This document shows, piece by piece, positions 22,601-36,209 of a stretch of DNA of 64,000 nt (position 1 is its first letter; the number at the start of each line of letters is the position of its first letter). The notes under the pieces are model-generated. The model saw only the letters and a program-made list of their open reading frames with translations. It ran no database searches and had not been told where the DNA came from. Source of the DNA: Rhea pennata (taxonomy: Eukaryota > Chordata > Aves > Rheiformes > Rheidae); assembly GCF_028389875.1 (NCBI RefSeq), contig NC_084676.1, forward strand, positions 620,001-684,000, written 5' to 3'. The position numbers were made by a program, and so were the translations under genes.

Positions 22601-25600
22601 GTTGCTCCTTTGGCCCAAGCCATGAGGCTGGAGTGGGGGTTGCACAGGCAGGGATCTGCATCTTGCCCCACACTGCAGTGTGATTCAAGCAGCCCCTTTC
22701 TAGCCCAGAACTCCAGATGTCTTGCAGAGAATTACAAGACTGCCCTAGTCCTTGCTCTTGCTGCACACAGCAGCTGAGTGTGGTTTGGCAGAGTGTTGTG
22801 ATATGGCTGGTAAGGAAGAGAGTAGAATAAGGAGCAGTGGAATATGGAATATTGAAGTACACAGGCCGTGTCAGGCATGCGGTTGTGTTTGTTTCAGCAC
22901 ATGAGAGCTTCTCTTCTGCCTGCTACTGGCTGTTCTGTGCCTCAGTTTGTGCCATGTAGGCTTCCTGAGCCTGCTGGCAGTGATAGTGCTTCTGTTGTTG
23001 CTGTGCTGCTCCCTAGCAGCTGAGATTGGTCAGAGTCCTTTGAGTAGCCTTCAGAGTCACATCAGTGTCACTCTCCTGGTAGCAGAGCCAGCTCAGTGGT
23101 GGGGGATGTGCTCAAAGGAAAGAAGATCGTTGGGAGAACATGGGAAATGGAGAAGCCACCATTAGCTAAGGATGCAAAATGTTAGATGACCTTTTTTCTC
23201 CCTGCAGCAATCTTGTCCAGGTGGAAGTGGGAGATGTTGCATGTTGAGAAATTGCACTGAGTCATTCAGCAGTATTTGGGCTGTATGTCAGAAGCTGCAT
23301 ACTGCTTGTGTATATGTTTATGGCAGGGAAAGGAAGCAGCTCTGCCACTACCTGTTCTCCAAACTGGTTCCACCTGGCTGCTTCTCTGGCTGGCAGAAGA
23401 GAAGAGGCAAATGGCTCCAAATGGGAACTGCACCTCATGCTGTGGATGTAGGGATATTTCCCTCCTCCTCCCTCTGCAATCAGATGCTTGCAGAGCAAAG
23501 CTTGAGACAAGCTGAGTATCACTTGTGCTCTATCAGACGTGGGTGTCTATAAAAAGCCTCTCTGAGGTTGCGATTGGGTGGGCTGGTTGTGTCACGTGGG
23601 CTCTCATAAGGCCTGTGTTGCTGAGCAAGTGGCATTCCACTTATTTTTGGCACTAATAGTCTTTAGTTAATACATAAATTCAGCTTAAATTCAGGATGGA
23701 AAATAAATCCCAAGTGGAGGCTCTGCTAATAAGATGACAGATGCTTCAGGGAGCCTGGGAAGGCTGTCAGCAGAGCGGTCGTGGTTGTTGAGATCTGAGA
23801 GCAGTAACATGCTCAGGCACAAGGTCCTTAAAAGTTACCACGATTTGTCGGACTAAATTACAGAAGAATTAGACAGATGGCCGAGCTGAGCTCTAACTTT
23901 AACTGCTAGAGCTGAACTCTTTACAGCAAATGCCATAGTGAGAACCCCATTCCCACACTGGCATGATGAGAAAAGGAAGGGACTGGAGCATCAGTTTAGG
24001 TCTGTTTGCTGCTAAACATCTTTCCTTCTCATAGTCTGCCAAAATTGAAGGCTGATACTAGGTCTGCTGTAGCTGGAGAATACTGCTCACTGGCAATCAC
24101 CCTGAGATGTTTTCCCATGTCCTGGTTCATCCTGGAGAACCTTCAAACCAATTTTGAGCAAACTCAAGGGCTGCATTGGAGCTACTGGTTCCTTCCAGTG
24201 GTGTCAACAAAAAGAGAAGGCTTTCTGGTGACAGAGCTACAAACTTGTTGGTGAGATAAGGCTCAGGCCCTGCTTGCCACCTCCTAATAGGCTACTGCTT
24301 GGGTTTTAATGAATTTTGACTCTTTCTGGTATTGAAAAGGGATTGGAGGTTAACCAGGGGTTTAGAGGAACATCAGTTCATTCCCATCTCTCTCCTACTA
24401 GTCTGCATCATCTTGTGCACAAGGTTTGCCCCTGTGCGTTCAACACATTAAGCCCTTACCAGGCGGCAGGAGGGATTTTAAACTAATTTAGGCCGCAAAA
24501 TGCTCTTTCAGTGTAATTCAGGTCTGTTAGTCCAAGTCAGGACCAGTGGTGCAGTCTGGCTCCCAGCAGTGTCTTGCACATGTATGTACGTATGAGGGAA
24601 AGCCTTACAAAGAATCTGAGGATATCTCTTTCCCCAGGTTCCTTGCTATGGATTTCTGCCAGACACTGCTTCTCTCCTCTGCAGTTTCTACCCAAAAGAA
24701 AGACAGGGAAGACGTCACTTGTTTTGCTTTTCTGAGATGGTGTACAGTTGCTTCATTTTCCCATGTTCTCGGGGGAGGGAGGATGGGCTTGTTCTGGAGA
24801 CTATTGGAGCTGTGTTTTTTGCAGTAGGGAAAGCCCTGGTAGCCTGCGCTCTGTGAAAAAAATATGCTAGTGTTACAAATGGACATCCTTAATTCACAGT
24901 GCAAGGTGGTGAGGTCTCAGCAATGGTCTGTGGGCAAGATTTAACAACCTTGAGACTTTGCAGGGGAGCGGTGGGTTAATGTGGCTATTCCACTCCTCTC
25001 TAATCCCCTATGCCTCTGTTCTCATCTGGGACATGCCTTAGGGACATACCACACTGTGGTGGAGGCTGCAGCAGAAGATGATATGACAGGGCCCTGGGAT
25101 GCTCTTCTCTTGGAGCATGGGGCTTGGGGAAATGTGTGCATGTGTCTGTGCCAGAGTATTACTTTGGAGTCAGAAATGATCACTGCTGGATGTTGAGGAA
25201 GAAAGAAACCCCAACATCTCCATATCCAGTAGCCAGCAAATAACCTCTGCGGATTGGACATTGCTAAGTACAAGGCTGGCCTGGCTGGGACTTGCAGTCA
25301 GGTCTGTGTCTGGAGCGAACATGCCAGTGCAAGAAGGAGCAGCACATAGGCATGAACATTTTGTGCACAGTGGAGAGTCTTGGTTGCCTGAGCCTGAGCC
25401 CTGGCAAGGCTGGCCAAAGCAAGATATAGATCTGACTTATATCTAAGTGCAGCCTCAGTCTCCCACGGCTTCCCTGGTCTCTTTGGTGTGCATCTCAACT
25501 TCTTGTTCTCCCACCCATTGCCCTGTTGTCCTGTACGGCCCCTTTGTAATTACAATGCCCGTCAACCACAGGCCCTGTGTACACCAAGCCCTTATTTTGC

Positions 25601-28600
25601 ATGCTACTTGTGCTTGCCAGGGGAGCTACGTATCCTTGCTACCTCTCACTGGCTAGTAACTGAACTGGTGGAGCTGTCCTCAAATGTGGGTGCCTTTCTC
25701 CAAATATCCTTGATTACCCCCTTTGGTGCAGTTGGGTGCTCCAGGTTCCCGGAGAACCCAGCTAAGTGTGGTGCTGTACTCACCTGTTACTGAACCTCAG
25801 GATCCCCACATACCTTGGGCTCATCCCAGCTTCATCCCAATCTCTCTTGCACCACTGACCAAGACAGTGAGCTATTCTGGCATCCTGTTTCTTCTTTTCT
25901 GCTCCCATCAAGTTGATTTTGCAGTCAACAGAGCTTAAGTTGTGTTTGTGAGTCTTTCAGTGTCTCTTAAAACCCCAGGTTTTGGCGTCATGGGTCTGCA
26001 TTGATGTACCACTGTGCATTTAAGGATGCTCTTTGATGTTATTCTCCCTTCAGTGGAGAAGGTTGCTCTACTCTTGGCCAACTGGAGGTAGTGATGGACG
26101 AGACTACATCAGCAGCCTGGAGCAGAGAAACATCTGGAGGTAGGGCAAAGGGGCTAGGGATGACTGTCAGGAAATAGCAGCTTTTGAATGCCTTAGCTCA
26201 GCGGGCTGGAGTGGTCTCTGACTGCCTCTTGCATTAGCAATATGGGGTCTCCTCAGCAGAGTGGCTCCCTCTGTTGGGGAGTGTTCCCTAGCAGAAAGGA
26301 TGAGCCTCCAGATCTGTGTGCAACTGCTGCAGAGCAGCCAGCATATGAAAGCCTTTAAACTGTCATGTTGCTTCCAGCCTCCTGGCAGACCCAGGGGTGG
26401 GGGGCCAGAATGGATGGGTGCATGTGAGTCTGGAAGACATCAAGAGGAATCTTTTTTGACTTCCAAAGCAGGGCAGCCTGAAGGCTGGGATGAAGTGGGA
26501 AATGAGCAAGCAAAGGGAAAAGAAAGGTCATACTGTCAAGAGAGAGCAAAAGGAGGCTGAAAGATATGACAACCTCTGAAGCAGCCTTGATTCCAGCTTA
26601 TGAGAGGTTTGAATAGGATAGGTGTGCGGGAAAAAGGGAGAATCCTGCCCACAGGCAGTGCTCAATGCTGATCTGCCTTCACTCTGCCTCTGGTCCCTGC
26701 TCCACAGAGCTGCACTAATCTCTGCTGGGCAAAGCGGGGAGGGAACTGTACTTTGAGGGAAACAAGGAATGATTTAGAAGGAATTAGAATGGATTTATGA
26801 TGGTGGAGGAAATCACAGTAAGCATGGTTGGCCTGGCCTGGGTCAGAGACCTTGGGTCATGTGGAGGGGCTTGCTGCCTGGGCAGGCACCTGTAGAATTG
26901 TTACAAAGGCAATGGGGCTGCTTACAAGGCTTTCTCTTAAAGCTCAGATCCTGGAGTCATGGAACCACCTGCAAGTCTCTGTTTCTTTATAAAAGTTTTG
27001 AGGTGACAGAGACAAGCCTGGGAACAACCACCACCAAAGCTCAGCCTGCCAGGAGGCGAATACAAATAGCCATCAATTAATTTGTATCTATGCTTGAAAT
27101 CTAACCTCCAGCTTCGGGGTGTCCAACTCTCTGTCCTGAGATTTTGGATTAGCAAAAAGGAAAACCCCAAGAATTTCCCTGTTTGTAGATCTGGCTCAAG
27201 GTTTCTCCCAGGTAAGGCCTGTTTACAGTTGTTAGGCCCTGATGTCATTGAGGACTGGTGTCCAGGATCTGTTGTCCCAAAGCTTGGTTGTCACTTCCAG
27301 CTGACTGGCCAGCTCCTTGCAGGGCTGGCTAAGTACATTGAGGCAGTGTGCAATACAAGCATATTCTGATCCACCACACTGAGAAACCTCTAGGGTGTCG
27401 TACATATCATCTGTTCCTCTTGACTTGGCTTCTATGGACAGGAGGCCAAGGACGACGGATGGAAACGATGCCAATTCTGACCACTCTGGTTGTTGAAGGG
27501 TTATGGAAATCATCCTGCTGGCCTGGAGAGGCCCTTGGCTTTTTCTGTCTGCTGTTTCTCTGCAGGAGTGAGTAGTCAGAACAGCTTCATTTCACAGCTC
27601 TGAGGATGCCAGGACATGGTGGTGTCTGGCAAAATGCAAGGCAGGCTTCCCTGGTGGAGAGGCTGACCCGGCAGGCAGACAGGAGGATGACGGCTTCTCT
27701 TTCTAGCAGCCAGCTGCCCTTAGTCTGCTGCAAAGAGCCCCTTTTCACTTTACAGGGAAAACTACCTCCCAGCCTGTCAGCAAGATGTTTCTGAGCTCCC
27801 TATGGTGTCTGGCAGGAATCACCCACCCAGAAATCATAGGGCTGGTTAGTCTTGGTGGGTAGAGATTTTGGATGCTGCTGGACTATACTGGGGGGGTTTA
27901 AACCCAGCTGCATAACACACAAGCAGAAACAGTGAGGTAGATGTCCCACACCCCAGCTGCTGAGCAATGGTGCACTGGCATAGTTTTCTTCATGCATGGT
28001 AAAGGATAGAATGGGAAAGGCTAGAAAGCTGCCGTTGGGTGGAAAATGTCTCACTGCTGCCATCCCCAGTGGCATCTGCAACAAAGATCATTTGCTGAGC
28101 TTTGTCTGAATGTGATCCTGGGAATGCTTTTGCTTTACTTTCTACTGCTTTCTTGGAGGCAACTTTGGGAGGAAATCACAAGACAGGAGGCAGGAGGATG
28201 GGTGCATTCCTTTGAGAATGTGGTAGCCAGAGGGTTGTAGAAGAGAAGCTGGAGACATGGTGGGGGAAAGGTATATGAAGCTCAAAATGGTCACAGTCAG
28301 GGACCAGCTTGCAGGCCAGCTGAGTGGTTCTTCAGATGAACTGGCAAGGTGTTTTTCAGGTGGTTGTTGTATGTGAGAGCTTTCCCTCATATGTACATAC
28401 ATGTGCAAGACACTGCTGGGAGCCAGACTATATTCCCATTGCTGCCTGTCACTTCAAAGCCATCACAGGCCTATAGAACAGCAGAGGCTTACCTGCCCTG
28501 GCTGTGCCCTGGCTATGGGGCTTTTAGAAAGCCCCTTTCAGTGCAGTCAGGAGAGCGGTCTGGAGGAGGGAGAGCAACCCTGGGAGTGGAGCCCCAGTGA

Positions 28601-31269
28601 GGGGCCCATCTGGCCTGAAACTGGGAGAGGTCTAAGATCTGCAGAGTATCGAGACATATCCTAACCATGGCTGTAGGTAAGCCCAAGGCATCCTATAAGT
28701 CCTGCATTTGTTCCATGCTTGTGTCCTGATGGATCAAGAGATTTGCATCTTGGGGATGCAGAGATGCATGAGGGACCTTTTTTATTTGTTTGTTTGTTTG
28801 ATTATTTCACAGTAGGGTTTGGCAGACTTGTTGAGTCCTGAGGTGGTTTGCCTCAAGATCAGCCAGGCAATAGCTTCCTTGGGAGGAAGGATAGAAACCA
28901 GTGTAGTCCTAATGTGCTCCTGGGTATCTTTTGCCAAGCCTAGAACAGACAGGCCATTGCCTCCCTGTGTAGGTCTCACCAAAGTCTTGTGTTCAGTATA
29001 GACAGCCTCTGATTAGGATAAGCTCAAGGGTGACAGGGCAATTTGTCAATGGTCTTGTCAGATCCTGAGGCCTTGTTCCACTGAGTAAGGATTTTAGGCT
29101 GCAGTGCACATTCGGATACCCCTTTGGCTGACAGCTCCAACCTACTGTTGTTCTCCTGCTGCTGGAGGAGAGGGAGAGTGATGGACTGACCTGCATTTTA
29201 TTGGATCAACTTGATTTTTTAAGGCTCTATTTAACAAAGGTTAAACAAACCAAGGCAGGAATTGAGGCTGTTCAGATAGACAGTTCCTGTTTCTCTCACA
29301 CAAATAGGTCCATTATGTGTCCATAGGGTGTATGGTTTGGAGTACTACAGAAGAATGGGGAAAAACCTGGCTCTTCTGTCCTGATGGGTGCTGGGTATTC
29401 TCCTGCTATGTTCTCCCTAAATCCCTTAGGCTACATTAGTATGAGATTTTTCTCTGGTAAAGAGATAGGCAGTGCCCATGCTATTAAACCCAACCTCTAA
29501 AGCAGAGTGGTTACTTACAAGAAATGATTCTTGGTCATGCTAACTCTTGAGCCATGACCTGGAATTGTTTGGTCCAGGTTAAACAATGTCAGGGACTATC
29601 CAACTTTGTGAAAGTACAGATACTCACATTGCCCTTGTGTGGTTTAATTTACTCAAATTGCTATATCTTAGTCCCTGCTTTTCAAGAGATAATGGCTGAG
29701 AGCAGCAGCAAGATTCCCATACAGCTCTGCAATGTGGATATCAAGCCTTAGGGCTTGGATGAACATTTCTTCAGTGGCTACGTTCGCTGTTCCATGGTGC
29801 ATGTAACTCAGCAAAAAATCCCCAACCCAAAGGTTTCTGGAAGGCCAGGGCAGCCCCTGCTGAGACACCTTTCTCAGAAGTGTTCATCATACTGTGCCCT
29901 TCTAATCCCCTCACATCAGATGATGTGTGGTGGGAAAGACCTATCCAAATTGAAACAAAAACCTCTCTTCCAGTGTGCTCCAGAAAGACTGAAAAGAATG
30001 AAACCAACAGCCAGTTCCAGCACAAAGCTTCTTAGGAAAAGTGTGGGAAGATTGCTGAAACCTCAGGTCTTGTCCATTCTCTATCCTTCTCAGAACAGGG
30101 ACCTCAGGAGGTCATGGCAGGTCAAGGTGCATGGAAAAGTTTTCACATGATGAATCCTCCATGGTGGACCTTCAGAGTCCTTCCTTGAGCTCTGAAGGAG
30201 GGAGAACATCTTTGGGATGTGACTGAGTTCTGCTAATGGGCTCTGTGGAAGGAATGGTTTGCTATGGCCGAGACAGAGCAGAGGCTTAAAGCTGATTTCA
30301 ATAATACTATGAACTGCGCCAAGGCAGAATCTGGATTTCCATCACACTCAACATGCTCTTCAGAATGTACAACTGGAACATGTTGTCCTAGAAAACCATG
30401 CATGTTAGTCCCAAAGTCTCTGAGGCCCTTACTCCTGTGTAGTGATATCCAACCATAGGAAAGTGGGGCAGGACAGACCTAGTGGAAGCTCAAACTTGCT
30501 GAGGAGGAAATGAAATGCTCACAAGATCTACCAGATCTGATGCAGTTGTTGATTTGAGCCTAGCATGACTTTTCCCCAGGCACCTGGAAAAATGAGAAAA
30601 GGAAACAAAGGTAGGCAGGAAGAAGGTTAGTATCTCAAGCTAGATCAAACAGTGTTTTTTTCTATGCCTAAAAATTTCTCAGGTCCTATTTAAGGACCTA
30701 TTAAGTGATTAGTGTCACCTGTGACTTAATTAAGGTTAATAGGCAGCACCTGTCATTAATGGCAGGCCATGATGCTCTTCTGAAATGACCCACATCAGCT
30801 CTAAGCTGCTACAGGTGCAGTTTGCTCTTGCCACAGTGTTGTGGAGAAATCTACCTGAGATGAGATATTTAGTTGTAACACAACTATCACTTTTTACTGA
30901 AAGGGATAGTAAGATTAAAAATCATATATCTGCAAATAAAAACATGTTTCTCGTGCATCTGTTTCTAATAGCTGAGCTGACGAGGTGAAGTTAGGGGAGT
31001 TTTAGAAACTGAGTGCACTTGCCCTTGCTTTTATTTACCTCCATATTACTGTCTCATTTCCCCAGATTAGAGGAGTCAGGGGAAGCCATTAGTTTTGGTG
31101 CTTGCCCTGTAAGTTTACCTACTGGCTTGTGTCTCCTGCAGAGCTGTCTCTCCTTCTCTGAGCTGCCTTGTTCCCACAAAGTTGCCTGGCCAGGCATGCT
31201 GTTGTGGGATTTCCTGACTTTCTGCAGTCTGGATGGTGTGTTTGTGTACAGTACTGTTCATTCTATGAC
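19630..31269. other. Intronic DNA without recognisable genes
   Basis: Contains a (TG)n run at about 20315-20330, a pyrimidine-rich tract at about 20550-20610 and a (TTTG)4 run at about 28786-28800. A repeat-poor AT-rich patch at 23640-23940 is treated as a finding. No exon, RNA gene or clear CR1 copy was recognised. Confidence 0.5.
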
Positions 31270-31547
31270 AGTTGTCCCATGCGAAAGGACTAGAGACAAG
31301 AGGCAAAAACTGAACCACAGGAAGTTCCGCCTGAATGTGAAGAGGAATTTCTTCACTGTGACAGTGACAGAGCACTGGACCAGGTTGCCCGGAGAGGTTG
31401 TGGAGTCTCCTTCTCTGGAGATGTTCAAAGTTTGCCTGGATGCAACCCTGTGTAACATGCTCTAGGTGACCCTGCTTGAGCAGGGGTGGTTGGACTAGAT
31501 GATCTCCAGAGGTCCCTTTCAGCCTTACCCGTTCTGTGATTCTATGT
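31270..31547 (+). mobile_element. 5'-truncated CR1 LINE, young-looking
   Basis: This contains the C-terminal end of CR1 ORF2 in an open frame (residues NFFTVTVTEHWT, then VVESPSLEMF) up to its stop near 31465. The 3' untranslated part follows, with TTGGACTAGATGATCTCC and a GATTCTATG terminus. The plus-strand frame is intact over this short span, unlike the older copies. It closely resembles the copies at 35.2-36.2 kb and 51.2-51.9 kb, so it likely belongs to the same subfamily. Confidence 0.93.
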
Positions 31548-32462
31548 AGCTGTCCATGTGCATATCCTATAAATGTATATATTTTAATAGTCATAAGCAA
31601 TGTGTCTGTGGAAAGTTGCAGACAGTTGCCACTCTAAACCTCTGTTTTCTGCTCTTCGTATCATTCCAAAGAATTTCCAAAGAGACTGTTTTGCTAAGGG
31701 TGGGGAAATAGATGAAGGACAGCTATTTCTGTGCAGGGTTTTCAAGGGTTTGGGACTGGGGCTGCCTGTGCAATTTTCAGTTGATTCCTTGTACAAAGAT
31801 TTACAAAGTGATCTTCGCTTGTCTTGATCTTCTTGATCTCTAAGCTGTGTCATGGAGGGATGCTGATGAGCTGCTTGATAAATTCCAGTGCTCAGATTAG
31901 TCTTACCAACAGTGTGGCTGGACACAGGCTTGGAGGCTTGCAAGGGCTCTGCTGTAGCATAGTAATTTCTATCACATTTTGCGAATCAGTTCTGCAGCCC
32001 TCCTTTATGCCCACTTTCAACAAATGCTTGAAGGCTTCTTATGCTATAAGCTGCTGAAAGATGAGGAACCCCTTTAAAAGTAACCTGAATGCTTTTATAT
32101 GAATGCCAGTGCTGGAAATTGCAAAGGACTATGGGGGATTCAAAATGACCTACTGGCAGAAGCCAGGTTTCAGGCCTGTGTAATGAGCTGTGTCTCAGGA
32201 TAGGGACATGTAAGGAGGAAGGGGTGGAGGGACCTGAAAAGGTAACACATCTTACCAGGGACTGCCCCAGACCTCCTTGGAAGTAATCCTGTGAGAGGTG
32301 CTGGGTATTTCTGGATGTCATTCAAATGAGAGCTCCCAGGAAGTGGGAGATTGCTCCCTAAACTTGTATTCAAGGGGGTGGATAATCTGTAAGTTTATTT
32401 ATATTGATAGTCCCTAGAAGCCATGGAGGGGTTGTGTGGAATGGGACAGAAGGGCTGTAGTC

Positions 32463-32661
32463 AAATAGAATCACAGGATATTGAGAGGAACCTCTGGAGA
32501 TCATCTGGTCCAATTCCTCTGGTTAAGCAGGGTCATCTACAGCACGTTGCCCAGAACATGTCTAGTCAGATTTTGAATATCTCCAAAGATGGAGACTGCA
32601 CTACCTGTTTTGGCAACCTGTTCCAGTGTCCAACCACTCTTCTGTTCAAATAGAAATCTCC
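32463..32661 (-). mobile_element. CR1 LINE 3' end, minus orientation
   Basis: Read on the minus strand it gives AACACTGGAACAGGTTGCC-like sequence, CAGTCTCCATCTTTGGAGAT, GACCCTGCTTAACCAG, then GATGATCTCCAGAGG, and ends in GTGATTCTATTT. These are in the order of the CR1 3' end. It has more substitutions than the 31.3-kb copy, so it is of intermediate age. It is 5'-truncated to about 200 bp, as is usual for CR1. Confidence 0.9.
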
Positions 32662-35167
32662 ATCTCATAGTAGCCTGATGCAAGATGCAGCATTTTTGCA
32701 CCAAATATAACTAGGAGATCCTGAAGCAGTTCCTGGGTTGGGAGTGTCAGTAAAGACATTTGCATTGGTAGTCATAGTTCTAGTGTTTGTATAAAGTCAT
32801 TTGTACAGCCTGAGAATTTGGACCATTAAATCAGGAGAGACTTTGGATGCAGAGTAATGGCCAGTTCTGATCTGAGAAAAACATTTCCCAGGTGCTAGTA
32901 GAGCTTTGGGATTGGGACCAGGAAGGTACGGAGTTTGTTGTGGTGTGGGTAGTGATGGGACTAACAAGGATTTGCTTGGGACATCCTGTGTGTCATGCTA
33001 GGATGAAAGAGGGTTGGGGAATATTTCTGGCTGGGAGTCCTGCTTAATTTCTGCAACTCAGTAGCAGTTTTAGCACCCAAGCTGGAATAAGGCTGCTGAA
33101 TCGCTACAAGACCCATTTGAGAAGTTGCACTGCTTAGCTCCATCACCCTGACAGGATGTTAAATACAGAGCCCTGATGGACCTGAAGAGGTTGAAAACAC
33201 AGTCCCTCACCTGTTCCTCTTCTATGGCAACTGCCAGCTCTTTCACAGAGGTCTGGGAGGAAGGGGGTCAAAAAATCCCTACTGTCTGGAGCCATTTGTA
33301 CTGAATCTGTCTATACATCAGTCCCAGATGCCTATTCCTGTCCTGGGGATTGGACTCTGTACACCTCTGCCCTGTTTGCTGGCAGCCGCTTGCTACCAGA
33401 GCCTCTGCTCCTGGCTCTGCCACTCTCCCAGCACAGCTGGGGATTGCCTGGGTGGCAGGCGGCTGAGTGCAGCAGCCATTCATGCCCTTCGCCTGTTTAG
33501 AGTTGCCAGACACAGAGCAGATGGTTTCATACACATCCAGGCAAGGCTCTGTCTAGAGGGCTGACACAGGAAGCAAAAAAGATGCATGAACTGCTCCTTA
33601 TTCTTCCTTTAGTTGCCTGCTTTCCTATTGCTTTGTGGTGGCCAGTTAAAACTTGCTTTGCCCTCCCAAGGAATAAAGAGAGGGGTCAACACATGGGATG
33701 GTTGGACACACAGAGCTGAGTGATTCTGGTCCAGGTATGCGGGGACCAAATACCAGCAGAGAAAGAAGAGAAGGACTCAGCTGTTGTGTATAATGGGGAC
33801 TCTTTTTGCAGAGGTTGCCAGTCACACACTGACCGTGGTTTTGCCAGATCCCAGGGGAGGAAGCAATCTGTGTCATCTCACAGCGGGCTTCCTTAAATCT
33901 CGGCCTGATTAAGCAGTGGCAATATGGGCTGCTTGAGATGAAAGAGCAAGCTTCCTCCCCTGAAAAGGGCTGATTGTTAGTCAAGTGCAGAAATAGTCCA
34001 TTTAAATGTTTGCATTTTCCTGCAGTCAGAGGCTGGTAGCAGATGAAATCACTGGATTGTGACTCTAGTTGAACAGAAATCTGGAAATGAATAGCATCCA
34101 TCACTTACTGACATTGCTTTGTATAGAAACCGAGTGCATTTGCCATACATATGGGAAAACTAATCTGAATGCTCTGGGTCTCAAGATGTTCAAGGGATTT
34201 TGGGAATATCCACTCAGCTTGTGACCTCTTGTCTGTCCTTGAGAATGGAGTATTTGTGCTTTCCATGGTGTTGATATGGGCTAAAATACCTATGAACTGG
34301 ACAGAGAGATGCACCATGGCACAGCTATAGAAAGAGCAGGTGGTGTTGTAGGCCCTCGAAGTAGTTTCTCCTGGATTTATGTGCTTGATTTTAGACACAT
34401 TTGTGAATGTGTCTGGTGGTTTTCCATCAACACATTTGCCTAGAACTGTATCACAGTGATAAGTCTGGAAAGAGAGTTTGACACTTGGACATTTCATGAA
34501 AAATTACTGTAAGTAGTTACGTCAGAGTTATTTATTCATTGCATAGAGATTAGAGCGCTCTGGATACAGTGCAGTCATTTTAGCTTGTGCTTCTTGTTTT
34601 TCTTAGTTTCATATGTTTTTTAAGGATCTAATTAATTATAGGGAGTGACTGATGCTCAGCAAAATATAGTTCAAGCAGAGCTGTGGTTTCATTCATGTTT
34701 CTTTTCTTTTGTTCTCAGATAACAGTAAGCTAGGGCCTGACTCGATGGCAGGACCTCAGTATTCAACAGGCAAGAATAAAATATTGTGAGCTGCAGGTTA
34801 TCTGAGATCATGTGCTTGTGCTGATATATAGGCAAACATTGATGCTTCACTGACTGCTTGAGCAGAGAGGTAGTGAGACAGAATAAAGGCCAGCATGTAT
34901 CTGTTTTTGCTGGTGGTCACTATGTGGAAGATGTAACTTAAGAGTTGTCTGCTAGGGTCCCATGGACAGTTGGGGAATAGCTAGCATGTTGGTTTGGAGG
35001 ACATAAACCTCAGGATTTATGACTGCGCTGCTCATCTGCAGGTGGCCTGTTCCTTGTCAGCAGGTTCCCAGGGCCACAGAGAGAAGGATGAGATTGCTTT
35101 GCACACTGCATGGTTTCAGCATACTGGTTAGAAGTAACACTAAACTTTACCTATATAGACACAATTT
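32662..35167. other. Intronic DNA, no gene; possible conserved patch
   Basis: No gene or mobile element was recognised. The segment from about 33790 to 34260 is free of recognisable repeats and is AT-rich with homeodomain-like TTAAT/TAATC words and an octamer-like TTTGCAT. It is listed as a finding for conservation testing. Confidence 0.45.
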
Positions 35168-35234
35168 TATATATATATATAAATATATATATATATGTAT
35201 GTATGTATGTATGATATATATATTATATTTATAG
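35168..35234. repeat. AT / TATG microsatellite, left of CR1
   Basis: Runs of (TA)n and (TATG)n end immediately before the CR1 copy that starts near 35235. A comparable AT array resumes on the other side of that copy at 36207. Confidence 0.9.
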
Positions 35235-36209
35235 CTGCCCCAGCAGTCAGTAATCAGTACTGGGGCCATTCTTGTTCAACTTACTTATCAATGACCTGGA
35301 CGAAGGGGCAGAGTGCCTCCTTGGCAAATTTGCCAATGATACCAAACTGGGAGGAGTGGCTGATACACCAGAAGGCTGTGCTGTCATTAGAGAGATCTGG
35401 ACAGGCTGGAGAGTGGGTGGAGAGGAACCTCATGAAATTCAACAAAGGCAAGTGCAGAGTCCTGCACCTAGGGAGAAATAACTCCATGCACCAACACAGG
35501 CTAGGGGTTGACCTGCTGGAAAGCAACTCTGCAGAGAAGGACCTGGGAGTTTTCGTGGACAACAAGTTGATCATGAGCCAGCAGTGTGCCCTCGTGGCCA
35601 GGAAGGCCAGGGGCATCTTTGGGTGTATCAGGAAGTGTTGCCAGCAGATTGAGGGAGGAGATCATGCCCCTCTACTCAGCCCTGGGGAGGCCTCATCTCA
35701 AGTACTGTGTCCAGTTCTGGGCTCCCCAGTAACAGAGAGACATGGAGCTACTGGAGAGAGTCCAGCATAGGGCTACAAAGATGATCAGAGGGCTGGAGCC
35801 TCTCCTTTATGAGGAAAGGCTGCGAGAGCTGGGCCTCTTTAGCCTGGAGAAGAGAAGACCGAGAAAGGATCTTATTAATGTGTATATGTATCTGAAGGGA
35901 GGGTGTTAAAAGGATGGGGCCAGACTCTTTTCAGTTATGCCCAGAAACAGGACAAGAAGCAATGGGCAGAAATTGAAGCACAGGAAGTTCCACCTGAATG
36001 TGAGGGGGAATTTCTTCACTATGAGAGTGACAGAACACTGGACTAGGTTGCCCAGAGAGGTTGCAGAGTCTCCTTCTCTGGAGATATTCAAAACCCAGCT
36101 GGATGCAATCCTGTCCAACATGCTCTAGGTGACCCTGCTTGAGCAGGGTGGTTGGACTAGATGATCTCCAGAGGTCTCTTCCAACCTTAACCATTCTATT
36201 ATTCTGTAA
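35235..36209 (+). mobile_element. CR1 LINE, longest copy, defective RT
   Basis: About 975 bp of CR1 covers the C-terminal third of the reverse transcriptase through the 3' end. Recognisable ORF2 blocks in order are [60 protein letters not shown], then after a frame change [16 protein letters not shown] and the C-terminal block. The catalytic FADD motif reads FAND (Asn codon at 35335-35337). At least two frameshifts separate the blocks, so no active protein can be made. The tail carries GGTTGGACTAGATGATCT and two ATTCT octamers. A short ATTTATA word sits at both edges and may be a target duplication, though the site is AT-rich. Confidence 0.95.

Noticed and set aside
35195..35770. 191-codon frame as a host gene
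   Set aside because: It is CR1 ORF2 sequence with frameshifts and a mutated active site, starting within a TATG microsatellite.
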